Source: Devosia sp. (GTDB lineage: Bacteria; Pseudomonadota; Alphaproteobacteria; Rhizobiales; Devosiaceae). Taken from it: a DNA stretch of 64,000 nt. Positions within the stretch are counted from its first letter, which is position 1. Each line of letters begins with the position of its first letter. The position numbers and the translations under genes were made by a program. Under the pieces are notes generated by a model. It worked only from the letters and a program-made list of their open reading frames with translations, searched no databases and was not told the DNA's origin. Positions 56,336 to 64,000 of the stretch are shown here, piece after piece. Location: contig NZ_JAQGJM010000024.1 of assembly GCF_028290625.1 (NCBI RefSeq), forward strand, positions 109,613 through 173,612, given 5' to 3'.

Positions 56336-57175
56336 ATGACCACTTTGATCGCCCCCGCTCAAGCCGCCACCACATCAGATCTCACCGATCTGTGCCTCGC
56401 CGCGTCGATCGCCGCTGCGCGCGTCATCACCGATGTCTATGCGCGACCCTTTGCCGCAGTCGACAAGGCCGATGGCTCCCCAGTCACCGAGGCCGACGCT
56501 GCTGCCGAGGCCGTAATCCTCGACTATCTGCGCGCCACCGGCATTCCGGTATTGGCCGAGGAAAGCGCCTCCGCGGGGCATATCCCGATCCTGGGCGACC
56601 GCTACTTCGTGGTCGATCCGCTCGATGGGACCAAGGAATTCATCAAGCGCAATGGCGAGTTTACCGTCAATATCGCGCTGGTCGAGCACGGGGTGCCGGT
56701 ACTCGGCGTGGTGCTGGCCCCGACCACCGGTGCGGCATTTGTGGGTGACCGGCATGGCGCCTACGAATGCAACACGCTGACCGGCATAGCCCAGGAAAAG
56801 CGCGCGATTTCGACGCGTTCCGCCGATCCGCTGCGTATTGTGGCCAGTCGCTCGCATGGTCATGCGGCGCTCGCGGCGCTGTGCGACACAATGCAGATCG
56901 GCAGCGACGTTTCGGTCGGCTCGTCACTCAAATTTTGCCTGCTGGCACGAGGCGATGCCCAACTTTATCCGCGGTTTACTCCAACCTGCGAATGGGACAC
57001 CGCGGCCGGGCAGGCCGTTCTGGAAGCGGCGGGCGGCGCCGTTCTGACGCTCGACGGGAAGCGGCTGGCCTATGGCAAGTCGATGACGCGCTTCCTCAAC
57101 CCCTATTTCGTGGCGGCGTCGAACCACGATCTGGCGGCGCGCGCGGCGCAGGAAATGCAGGCGCTGGTGGGCTAA
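56336..57175 (+). CDS. cysQ: 3'(2'),5'-bisphosphate nucleotidase CysQ
   Basis: A 279-residue inositol-monophosphatase-fold enzyme that dephosphorylates PAP to AMP, relieving inhibition of sulfate assimilation. Metal motifs: AEES with Glu 75/76, DPLDGTKEF at 94-102 (Asp 94, Asp 97), and CEWDTAAGQAVLEAAGG near 222-238. KRNGEFTVNIALVEHG after the metal site is CysQ-like. It starts 3 bp after nadC. The sulfate importer lies about 10 kb away, which may be coincidence. Confidence 0.92.
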   Translation: MTTLIAPAQAATTSDLTDLCLAASIAAARVITDVYARPFAAVDKADGSPVTEADAAAEAVILDYLRATGIPVLAEESASAGHIPILGDRYFVVDPLDGTKEFIKRNGEFTVNIALVEHGVPVLGVVLAPTTGAAFVGDRHGAYECNTLTGIAQEKRAISTRSADPLRIVASRSHGHAALAALCDTMQIGSDVSVGSSLKFCLLARGDAQLYPRFTPTCEWDTAAGQAVLEAAGGAVLTLDGKRLAYGKSMTRFLNPYFVAASNHDLAARAAQEMQALVG

Positions 57176-57254
57176 ACACCAGCATTACTGCAAGACTCGC
57201 TTAACTGATGTCCTTTAGACGCATGGCTCACACGCTTGCGCGATGGGCGACCAA

Positions 57255-57291
57255 CATATACAGAACGAGCATATAACGGCCCGGCATATGT
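57255..57291 (+). promoter_or_regulatory. three CATAT direct repeats at 15-bp intervals before the PadR gene
   Basis: CATATA at 57255, CATATA at 57270 and CATATG at 57285 are exactly 15 bp apart, just upstream of the PadR start. PadR regulators bind ATGT/ACAT-type sites near their own promoters, so this could be the operator. Confidence 0.4.
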
Positions 57292-57309
57292 CTGGCGGAG
57301 TGCTGCTGT

Positions 57310-57861
57310 ATGAACGTCAGAACGGTTTGCCTGTCCATCCTCTACGGGGGCGATGCTACTGGATACGAAATCCGGCGGCTGTGTGTCGAGGGCGAGTGCT
57401 CGTATTTCGTCGAGGCCAGTTTCGGCTCGATCTATCCGGCGCTAGCCAAGCTCGAAGACGATGGCCTGGTCAGCAGCCATGTCGAGCAGCAGGACGGCAA
57501 GCCGTCCAAAAAAATCTATTCGATCACCGAGGCCGGCCGCACGGCGTTTACGCAGGCTCTGTTCGAGCCTTTGGGCGAAGAAGTGTTCCGCAGTCCCTTC
57601 CTGCTGTTTGCGCGTTTTGCGCATCTGTTGCCGGCAGGACTGGTCGAAGATCGCTTGCACGAACAACTGCAACGGACCCTCGATGCGAAGAAAAAACTGA
57701 ACGACGCACTGGGTGAAGACACCGTCAGCGCATCGGACAGGTGGGTAATCAACTACGGATTGTCGATTATGGAGGTTGCGGAACGTCATATGCGCAACCA
57801 CATGACTGACTTGATCACATTAGCGCGAGCCGAACCGGCTAAAAAAGACGCGGCTGAATAA
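57310..57861 (+). CDS. PadR-family transcriptional regulator
   Basis: A 183-residue regulator. N-terminal winged helix with VCLSILYGGDATGYEIRRL, FGSIYPALAKLEDDGLVSSHVEQQDGKPSKKIYSITEAGRTAF (residues about 38-80), and a C-terminal helical dimerisation part. PadR proteins repress efflux or detoxification genes until a small toxic ligand binds. It precedes the RND pump by 14 bp on the same strand, so it is probably autoregulated with the pump. The ATG has GGCGGAG upstream. Its base composition is a little less GC-rich than the pump genes. Confidence 0.92.
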   Translation: MNVRTVCLSILYGGDATGYEIRRLCVEGECSYFVEASFGSIYPALAKLEDDGLVSSHVEQQDGKPSKKIYSITEAGRTAFTQALFEPLGEEVFRSPFLLFARFAHLLPAGLVEDRLHEQLQRTLDAKKKLNDALGEDTVSASDRWVINYGLSIMEVAERHMRNHMTDLITLARAEPAKKDAAE

Positions 57862-57875
57862 GGGGCGAATTGGGT

Positions 57876-59150
57876 ATGCGTGCACTTTTATCTTACGGCT
57901 TGGCTTTTGTGTTCCTGGTTGTCGCGGGCCTTTGGCTCGGCACCGGCACCTTGGTCATTGGCGGCAACGGGCCCGGCAAGGGCGAACAGCCGATCATTTC
58001 GGTGTTCGAAGGCGAGCCGGACGGCCCGATCCACAACCAATTGGCCGATGCCGGCGTGCTGGCGCCCCCTCCTAGTGAGGAGGGCACCACCCATATCGAT
58101 CCCCATCTGACCATTGCCCAGCGCAATGAAGAAGAGACCGGCGCCGCCGTGCCGGCGCAGTCGGTTCGTACCGTCACCTACATGGCCCAGGCCATGCCGA
58201 TCATGGTGCCGCTGCGCGGCCGCACCCAGGCCAAGTCCTCGGTCAGCGCCGTTGCTGAAACCGCCGGCATCATCGATACGGTCGCCGTCACCAAGGGCCA
58301 GAAGGTTGCCGTTGGCGATCTGCTGTGCACGCTCGACCAGGGCACACGCCAGGCTGCGGTGAACCAGGCCGATGCGGGCCTTGCCCAGGCCAATGCGGGC
58401 CTCGTGCAGGCGCAGCTTGATTTCGACACCAATGCCGACCTGCGCAACAAGGGCCTGGCGGCTGCCAATACCAGCCGTCCGCTGGAAGTCGCCCTGACCT
58501 CCGCCAAGGCCTCCGTCACCTCGGCCCAGGCCGCGGTGGACAATGCCAAGGCCGAATTCGATCGCACCGAAATCGTCGCCAAGGTTGCGGGCGTGGTGCA
58601 GGACCCGCTGGCGACTGCCGGCTCGATGCTCGCCATGGGCTCGCCCTGCGCCAGCATCGTCCAGCTCGACCCGATGGTGTTCATCGCCCAGGTTCCGGAA
58701 AGCCGCATTAGCCTGGCCAAGACCGGCCTCGACGCCTCGATCACCACGGTGACCGGCCAGACCGTCGACGGCAAGGTGAGCTTCATCTCCGAGACCGCCG
58801 ATCCGGCAACCCGTTCGTTCCCGATCGAAATCGAGATCCCCAACAAGGACGGCGCCCTGCGCGACGGCCTTACGGCAACCGCCACCGTCAATCTCGGCTC
58901 CGCGCCGGCCCATCTGGTCCCACAGTCGGTGCTGACGCTGAACGATGATGGCGAATTGGGCGTGCGGGCCGTCGAGGACAGCAAGGCCAAGTTCTATCCC
59001 GTGCAGATCGCCAGCGACACCCGCCAGGGTGTGTGGGTGCTGGGCCTGCCCCCCAAGGTCGACATCATCACGGTCGGCCAGGAATTCGTGAATGACGGCC
59101 AGGCCGTCACTGCCACCAACGTCGCCGCTGCTGAGGGTACAGCATCATGA
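57876..59150 (+). CDS. RND efflux periplasmic adaptor (membrane fusion protein)
   Basis: A 424-residue membrane fusion protein linking the RND pump to an outer-membrane channel. There is an N-terminal helix (LLSYGLAFVFLVVAGLWLG at about 4-22), then a long polar leader, barrel-hybrid GIIDTVAVTKGQKVAVGDLLCTLDQGTRQAAVNQADAGLAQANAGLVQAQLDF with coiled-coil hairpin, and the paired lipoyl half AAVDNAKAEFDRTEIVAKVAGVVQDPLA. The lead-in to about residue 85 is unusually long and proline/glycine rich. The ATG at 57876 was chosen over TTG 57870. It overlaps the pump gene and no tolC gene is adjacent. Confidence 0.9.
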   Translation: MRALLSYGLAFVFLVVAGLWLGTGTLVIGGNGPGKGEQPIISVFEGEPDGPIHNQLADAGVLAPPPSEEGTTHIDPHLTIAQRNEEETGAAVPAQSVRTVTYMAQAMPIMVPLRGRTQAKSSVSAVAETAGIIDTVAVTKGQKVAVGDLLCTLDQGTRQAAVNQADAGLAQANAGLVQAQLDFDTNADLRNKGLAAANTSRPLEVALTSAKASVTSAQAAVDNAKAEFDRTEIVAKVAGVVQDPLATAGSMLAMGSPCASIVQLDPMVFIAQVPESRISLAKTGLDASITTVTGQTVDGKVSFISETADPATRSFPIEIEIPNKDGALRDGLTATATVNLGSAPAHLVPQSVLTLNDDGELGVRAVEDSKAKFYPVQIASDTRQGVWVLGLPPKVDIITVGQEFVNDGQAVTATNVAAAEGTAS

Positions 59151-62100
59151 TGAACTTCCTCGAACGAATCCTGCGCATGCCGCGAGTGGTCTTGACCGTC
59201 ATGGTCCTGCTGCTCGGGGCAGGCGTGGCCGCCTATGTGTCATTGCCGAAGGAAAGCTTCCCGGCGATCGATATCCCGTATTTCTACGTTTCGGTCAGCC
59301 AGACCGGCGTGTCGCCGCGCGACGCGGAGCGCCTGCTGGCCAAGCCGATCGAAGATCGCGTCAAGGATATCGACGGGCTGGAGAACTACTCCACCACCTC
59401 GACGACCGGCCATGCTTCGGTGTTCCTGGAATTCAACGTCAATGCCGACAAGGACAAGGCGCTGACTGATATCCGGGCCGCCATGGACGGCATCGTGGGC
59501 GACCTGCCCGACGACGCCACCGTGCCCACCGTCAACGAAATCTCGTTCACCGACATGCCGGTCATCTCGGTTGCCGTCTATGGCTCGGCGCCCGAGCGCC
59601 AGCTCGTGACGCGCGCCAAGGACCTGCAGGACGAGCTTGAGGCCCTGCCCGACGTGCAGAGCGTGACCATTTCGGGTTCGCGCGATGAAATGCTGGCCGT
59701 CACCATCGACCTGAACAAGCTCGAAGCCTATGACCTGACGGCCGCGCAACTGCTCGATGCTCTGGCCAAGAACAACATGGTGGTGCCCGGCGGTACGCTG
59801 GATACCGGCCAGGGCTCGTTCAACGTCGAGGTTCCCGGCCTGATCAATAATGCCGCGGACATTTATTCGCTGCCGCTCAAGACCAGCGGCGACACTGTCG
59901 TCACCTTTGGCGACGTGGCGACCATCACCCGCACCTTCGAAGATGCGACGCAATACGCCCATGTGAACGGCCAGCCGGCCATCACCCTGGGCGTGGCCAA
60001 GAAGCTGGGCACCAACGTCATTACGGTGTCCGACGAAGTGCGCCGCGTCACCTCCGAATTCACCAATGATTGGCCGACCAGCATCCAGACCAGCTTCCTG
60101 GTCGACCAGGCTGACTCGACCAAGGGCCTGTTCCGCTCGCTCGAAGCGGCCGTTTTGACCGCCGTTGCGCTGGTGCTGATCACCTGCGTCGCCACCCTGG
60201 GCCTGCGCCCGGCCATCATGATCGGCATGTCGATCCCGATCTCGTTCATGATTGCCTTCCTCGTGGTACAGATGCTGGGCATGACCATCAACATGATGAT
60301 CATGTTCGGGCTGGTGCTCGCCGTGGGGGTGCTCGTCGACGACCCGATTGTGGTGGTGGAATACGCCGAGCGAAAGCTGATGGAGGGCGTCCCCAAGCGG
60401 GAGGCCTTCATCATGGCCGCGCGGAAAATGTTCGTGCCGGTGGTTTCGGCCACCTTCACCACGCTGGGCGCCTTCGTGCCGCTGCTGTTCTGGCCGGGCA
60501 TTATCGGCAAGTTCATGAGCTACCTGCCGATCATCGTCATCGTGGTGATGTGCGCCTCCCTGGTTTCGGCCCTGATCTTCATGCCGATCATCGGCGCGAT
60601 CATCGCTTCCACCAAGGTCGACCAGCACCACAAGGAAGCCGCGGACATCGTCATGTACGCGGACAAGTTCGATCCCAAGAAGGTCAAGGGCGTGACCGGC
60701 GGCTATGTCCGCACGCTGGAGCACCTGCTCAAGCATCCGGTGATGACCTTGCTGGTGGGCTTCAGCCTCGTCGGCCTGATGTTCTACAGCTACATCTCCA
60801 ACCCGACCGGCACCGAGGCGTTCCCGGCGTCCGAGCCTGAATACGGCACGGTGAACGTGATCGCGCGCGGCAATTACTCGCCGATCGAGATCCGGAACTT
60901 CATGGTCGAAGTCGAAAATGAACTGCTGCAGGTGCAGGGCATCCAGGACGTCATCATGACCTTCGCGGGTGGCCAGAGCGGCGGCGGTCTGGGCAGCGCT
61001 TCGCCCGCCGACACCGTCGGTTCGTTCAACCTGCAGTTGCAGCCCTATAACGAACGCGTCAAGGCCGAGCAGATCTTCCAGGAGATCCGCACCCGTGTCG
61101 CCGACATTTCGGGCCTGCAGGTGCAGATCGCGGCGCAGGAAAACGGTCCTCCGGCCGGCAAGGCGATCAACCTGCGCGTCGAGAGCACGGTCTATGAAGA
61201 CCTGGCTCCCGCCGTCGCCAAGATCCGCGATTATATTCAGAACGACCTGGGCGATACCATCGACATCGAAGACGGCCGCCCCTCCCCCGGCATCGACTGG
61301 GAAGTGACGATCGACCGCGTCGAAGCCGCCAAATACGGCATCGGCGTGCGCGAACTGTCGCCTTACGTCCAGCTCGTCACTTCGGGCGTAAAGCTCGGGA
61401 GCTACCGTCCCGATGACGGCAGCGACGAACTCGATATCCGTGTCCGCCTGCCCGAAGCCGAGCGCACCTTCGACGCGCTGGATTCGATGCGGATCGTCAC
61501 GGCCCAGGGCCTGGTGCCGGTCAGCAACTTCATCAAGCGGACGGCCGTGCCGAAGGTTGCCAATATCGAGCGGCGCAATGGCGTCTATGCGATGAACGTG
61601 ATGGCCAACCTGAACCCGACCAATGCCGCCGGCGAAGCGGTGACGTCGGACGTCAAGGTCGCCCAGCTCAAGGAATGGCAGGCAACGCAGGAGTTCCCCG
61701 CCGCGGTCAAGATCGTTTATGGCGGTGCGGCCGAGCAGGTGGATGACACCAATGCCTTCATCGTTTCGGCGTTCGGGGCGGCGATGTTCCTGATCTTCCT
61801 GATCCTGCTGCTGGAGTACAACAGCTTCTGGCAGGTGCTGGTCACCCTCTCGACGGTGATCATGTCGCTGGCAGGCGTGCTGCTGGGCATGACCATTACC
61901 GGCATGAGCTTTTCGGCGATCATGACCGGTCTGGGCATCGTGGCTTTGGCGGGTATCGTGGTGAAGAACGGCATCGTGCTGATCGATACCTACAATCACT
62001 ACAACCGCGACGAAAAGGTCGAGCCGGTCAAGGCGATGCTCATCACCGCCGCCCAGCGCGTGCGGCCGGTGCTGCTGACCGCAACCGTGACCGCATTGGG

Positions 62101-62512
62101 CGTCATCCCGATGGCGTTCAACGTCGAGTTCGACTTCATCCGCCGCGAAGTGGTGGTGGGTGGCATTGCGGGTTCGTGGTTCATCCACCTGTCGGCAGCT
62201 TTGGTCTCGGGCCTGTTCGTCTCCACCGCCCTGACCCTGATCATGGTGCCGGTGATGATCACCGCTCCCACCGTGATGTGGCGCCAAGTCAAATGGGCCG
62301 TGCATCACACCGACCGCCTCGGCAACTGGATCAGCAGCCCGTTCCGCCGCCGCGCCGCGGCTGCGGTCCCCGCTGGGTTCGACGGCATGGCCGTGGAAAT
62401 TCCCGCCGATGCCGATGGCACCAAGCGCTACATCGTCAGCTCGGATGCCGGGCTGGTGGAAAAGGAAAGCAACGGCGTCACCGTCGTCAGCCGCCCCGAA
62501 GCCGCCGAATAA
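59147..62512 (+). CDS. RND-family multidrug efflux permease
   Basis: A 1121-residue inner-membrane proton-driven exporter of the HAE1/AcrB class. About twelve helices with two large periplasmic loops. The proton relay Asp pair is in GVLVDDPIVVVEYAERKLMEG (D398, D399). The N-terminal MNFLERILRMPRVVLTVMVLLLGAG and the second repeat LTATVTALGVIPMAFNVEFDFIRREVVVGG are conserved. It is about 80 residues longer than AcrB because of a soluble C-terminal tail (residues about 1065-1121). Substrates are unknown, probably hydrophobic toxicants. A terminator follows. Confidence 0.93.
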   Translation: MMNFLERILRMPRVVLTVMVLLLGAGVAAYVSLPKESFPAIDIPYFYVSVSQTGVSPRDAERLLAKPIEDRVKDIDGLENYSTTSTTGHASVFLEFNVNADKDKALTDIRAAMDGIVGDLPDDATVPTVNEISFTDMPVISVAVYGSAPERQLVTRAKDLQDELEALPDVQSVTISGSRDEMLAVTIDLNKLEAYDLTAAQLLDALAKNNMVVPGGTLDTGQGSFNVEVPGLINNAADIYSLPLKTSGDTVVTFGDVATITRTFEDATQYAHVNGQPAITLGVAKKLGTNVITVSDEVRRVTSEFTNDWPTSIQTSFLVDQADSTKGLFRSLEAAVLTAVALVLITCVATLGLRPAIMIGMSIPISFMIAFLVVQMLGMTINMMIMFGLVLAVGVLVDDPIVVVEYAERKLMEGVPKREAFIMAARKMFVPVVSATFTTLGAFVPLLFWPGIIGKFMSYLPIIVIVVMCASLVSALIFMPIIGAIIASTKVDQHHKEAADIVMYADKFDPKKVKGVTGGYVRTLEHLLKHPVMTLLVGFSLVGLMFYSYISNPTGTEAFPASEPEYGTVNVIARGNYSPIEIRNFMVEVENELLQVQGIQDVIMTFAGGQSGGGLGSASPADTVGSFNLQLQPYNERVKAEQIFQEIRTRVADISGLQVQIAAQENGPPAGKAINLRVESTVYEDLAPAVAKIRDYIQNDLGDTIDIEDGRPSPGIDWEVTIDRVEAAKYGIGVRELSPYVQLVTSGVKLGSYRPDDGSDELDIRVRLPEAERTFDALDSMRIVTAQGLVPVSNFIKRTAVPKVANIERRNGVYAMNVMANLNPTNAAGEAVTSDVKVAQLKEWQATQEFPAAVKIVYGGAAEQVDDTNAFIVSAFGAAMFLIFLILLLEYNSFWQVLVTLSTVIMSLAGVLLGMTITGMSFSAIMTGLGIVALAGIVVKNGIVLIDTYNHYNRDEKVEPVKAMLITAAQRVRPVLLTATVTALGVIPMAFNVEFDFIRREVVVGGIAGSWFIHLSAALVSGLFVSTALTLIMVPVMITAPTVMWRQVKWAVHHTDRLGNWISSPFRRRAAAAVPAGFDGMAVEIPADADGTKRYIVSSDAGLVEKESNGVTVVSRPEAAE

Positions 62513-62535
62513 GTTACTGCCTCCAAGCAGTCTGA

Positions 62536-62562
62536 GGCCCGCAGCAATGCGGGCCTTTTTTT
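62536..62562 (+). terminator. intrinsic terminator after the RND pump
   Basis: GGCCCGC (62536-62542) and GCGGGCC (62549-62555), a 7-bp stem and 6-nt loop, followed by seven T residues. It terminates the PadR-RND operon. Confidence 0.9.
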
Positions 62563-62579
62563 ATGGCCACCCGCCCGCC

Positions 62580-62945
62580 TCAGTGGCTGTTGCTGTCATT
62601 GTCATTGGCCGGGTGGGCCGCGGCATCTCGAAATCGGACCATGGCTTCGCCTTTCCAAGCTTCGTGCATCAGCATCGAAATCTGCTGGAGTGTGTATGGC
62701 GAAAAGCCGTAATCCAGTTGCTCAAGCCGTTCCAGCAAACGGTCCGAATGGAATTCGACCTCGAGATGGGCATCATCAGAATTACCAAGTGCTACCAATA
62801 AGCTGGCGTGGGTCTTGTAGCCAAAAGCAAACGCCAATGCCTCATTGGCATGGGACGAGCCAATGGCAGGCGAGATATTGCGCAACGTCGTCTTTAGCAC
62901 AGCCAGATGCCGGCGCGAGATATGAAGGGGCATGGCGCGATCCAT
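62580..62945 (-). CDS. small hypothetical protein with a SSHANEALAFAFGYKTHASLL motif
   Basis: A 121-residue soluble protein, opening MDRAMPLHISRRHLAVLKTTLRN with IGSSHANEALAFAFGYKTHASLLVAL near residues 28-53. The 'sSH..EAlAfg.GyktHAaLl' pattern occurs in small proteins of accessory regions with unknown function. It is convergent to the RND operon. No catalytic motif is visible. Alternative start at 62933. Confidence 0.6.
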   Translation of the reverse strand: MDRAMPLHISRRHLAVLKTTLRNISPAIGSSHANEALAFAFGYKTHASLLVALGNSDDAHLEVEFHSDRLLERLEQLDYGFSPYTLQQISMLMHEAWKGEAMVRFRDAAAHPANDNDSNSH

Positions 62946-63118
62946 CGTTCCATCGTCGATGTCCGCCGATTACGCATCGACCATGAACGGGGTCGCGCAG
63001 CATTGGTAGGGCCCATTAAACCCGGCGGCAGGTTGGGAAGGGCTATCCACTGTGCAGCTTAGCGCGGCAGTGCGGCTTTGGAAATATGCCACAGCGGAGG
63101 CAGACGTATGAGCTAATT

Positions 63119-63157
63119 TAGCTATTGTAGCTGACGAACAAAATAGCTATTTTAGCT
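63119..63157 (+). promoter_or_regulatory. direct repeats and palindrome forming a candidate Phd operator
   Basis: TAGCTATTGTAGCT (63119-63132) and TAGCTATTTTAGCT (63144-63157) are direct repeats 25 bp apart, differing at one base. AAAATAGCTATTTT (63140-63153) is a perfect 14-bp palindrome. They lie immediately before the antitoxin start, as expected for autoregulated toxin-antitoxin operons. Confidence 0.6.
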
Positions 63158-63180
63158 ACTCGACAACACGGGAGAGCGCC

Positions 63181-63420
63181 ATGTCTGAAATCACCGCGAC
63201 TGATGCCAAGAACAAGTTCGGCCAAATGCTGGAGATGGCCCAGGCCGAGCCCGTGCGGATCCAGAAGAATGGCCGTGACGTAGCTGTCGTGATGTCGCCG
63301 GAGCAGTATGATACATTGGTCAACCGTGAACCGCAGCCCAAAGTGCGTCCATTGGTTGAGACCCTGATGGCGCGAAGCATTGCCCGGCGGCGGTCGCTCT
63401 ATGAGGCCTTGGCTAAATAG
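63181..63420 (+). CDS. Phd/YefM-family antitoxin
   Basis: A 79-residue antitoxin of the Phd class. N-terminal DNA-binding fold EITATDAKNKFGQMLEMAQAEPVRIQKNGRDVAVVMSPEQYDTLV and a flexible toxin-binding tail LVETLMARSIARRRSLYEALAK. It neutralises the Doc toxin encoded 3 bp downstream and represses the pair. GGAGAG precedes the ATG. The region is less GC-rich than the rest of the window. Confidence 0.9.
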   Translation: MSEITATDAKNKFGQMLEMAQAEPVRIQKNGRDVAVVMSPEQYDTLVNREPQPKVRPLVETLMARSIARRRSLYEALAK

Positions 63421-63423
63421 ATC

Positions 63424-63810
63424 ATGCCAGTCTATCTCACGCTCGATGAAACATTGCGCATCCACGACTTGCTGATCAAGGCGTTCGGCGGAGCCGAGGG
63501 CGTGCGTGATGCGGGTCTCGTGGAATCCGCATTGCTTCGGCCCCAGACAGGCTATTACACAGATCTCGTCGAAGAAGCCGCCGCGCTCTGGGAGAGCCTG
63601 GCGATGAACCATGGCTTTGTCGATGGAAACAAGCGCGTGGCCTATGCCTGTGTCGAACTCTTTCTGCAGATGAATGGACTCGATATTTCTGCGAGCAACG
63701 ATGAGTTGGAGCACTTCATCTATTCCAACATCGAGGCCGGAACGTTCCGCAAGGATGTGATTGACGCTTGGCTGCGCGGACATACGGCGCCGTTCGATCC
63801 GCAAGCCTAG
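63424..63810 (+). CDS. Doc-type Fic-fold toxin
   Basis: A 128-residue Doc family toxin. The Fic/Doc active site HGFVDGNKR is at residues 63-71 with the catalytic His, and Doc uses this to phosphorylate elongation factor EF-Tu, arresting translation; the stretch AMNHGFVDGNKRVAYA is conserved. It is co-transcribed with its antitoxin. No other mobile-element genes are seen, so the pair may be a small accessory module. Confidence 0.9.
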   Translation: MPVYLTLDETLRIHDLLIKAFGGAEGVRDAGLVESALLRPQTGYYTDLVEEAAALWESLAMNHGFVDGNKRVAYACVELFLQMNGLDISASNDELEHFIYSNIEAGTFRKDVIDAWLRGHTAPFDPQA

Positions 63811-64000
63811 CGGCGGCACGGGCCGCCCCGATTTATTCCCCTTCTCCCCGCCCCCAAAACCGCCCGCATAATTGCCCCCGATATCTCCACAATGGCTGCG
63901 GGTTCGCGACGAACGGCCGTGGGGAGTTTGGTGGGAGGGGAATGCGGTCGCGCGATCCCTGGGCCAGCGCGACGTTCGTCTCCTGAAACAATGGAGGCCA
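63811..64000. other. right-edge region with no supported gene
   Basis: 190 bases after the toxin gene, including a C-rich run near 63841-63860. No promoter or gene could be defended; any feature likely continues past the window. Confidence 0.4.

Noticed and set aside
59240..62308. A 1022-codon open frame on the minus strand opposite the RND permease
   Set aside because: It is the antisense shadow of a high-GC gene: His/Asp/Gly/Arg-rich with no domain, no ribosome site and entire overlap with a well-supported gene.
63181..63810. Mobile element around the Phd/Doc pair
   Set aside because: No integrase, transposase, terminal repeats or tRNA site was seen near it.

Overview
The window looks like chromosomal DNA of a free-living, high-GC alphaproteobacterium of the Hyphomicrobiales, most like Devosia and its relatives. 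This is inferred from the very large NAD-dependent glutamate dehydrogenase, the density of ABC, TRAP and TTT importers, the SufR-like regulator next to a superoxide dismutase, the DUF1684 and DUF4173 genes, and the many intergenic palindromic repeats. No rRNA, tRNA, CRISPR array, prophage or insertion sequence was recognised. Both edges cut through the chromosome; the left edge truncates a leuB-like gene.

Layout. 1-7418: a tripartite tricarboxylate transporter operon (tctC, tctA, tctB) interleaved with a leuB-like dehydrogenase, an isocitrate-lyase-superfamily lyase and an acetolactate-synthase-like ThDP enzyme, with a divergent GntR/FadR regulator. 7415-8387: an AhpD/CMD-like protein and an OsmC protein. 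8680-14394: a five-gene Dpp/Opp-type importer plus DUF1684. 14530-18457: an Fe(III)/AfuABC-type importer whose ATPase is convergent, followed by a flavin reductase. 19423-20412: an AcuI/YhdH-type reductase. 20652-28443: a sugar locus (ROK regulator, Gfo/Idh/MocA oxidoreductase, ThuA protein, carbohydrate ABC importer with a convergent MalK-like ATPase). 28551-31858: a ProC-like reductase and three secreted proteins of unknown function. 32097-35326: a DUF4173 membrane protein with an OmpR/PhoB-type two-component pair. 35614-38952: a TakP-like TRAP transporter with convergent receptor gene. 39070-41450: truncated haemoglobin, SufR-like regulator, Fe-type SOD and a flavin reductase domain protein. 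41522-42374: two small unknown proteins. 42545-46340: sulfate importer cysPTWA. 46723-51390: NAD-glutamate dehydrogenase. 51615-57175: fructose-1,6-bisphosphatase, an AGE-family sugar epimerase/isomerase, an SDR, nadC and cysQ. 57310-62512: a PadR-regulated RND efflux pump. 62580-63810: a small unknown protein and a Phd/Doc toxin-antitoxin pair.

Taken together, this is a nutrient-uptake region (six importers for organic acids, peptides, iron, sugars, 2-oxo acids and sulfate) with associated catabolic enzymes and stress-defence modules. A recurrent architecture is an importer whose last subunit gene is convergent to the rest, with a long palindromic repeat in the gap; this occurs three times. 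No wholly new system is proven. The best candidates for follow-up are the TTT-linked lyase/dehydrogenase/ThDP cassette with its split CCAAT operator, the SufR-like/haemoglobin/SOD module, the secreted-protein cluster, and the repeat families placed at gene ends.
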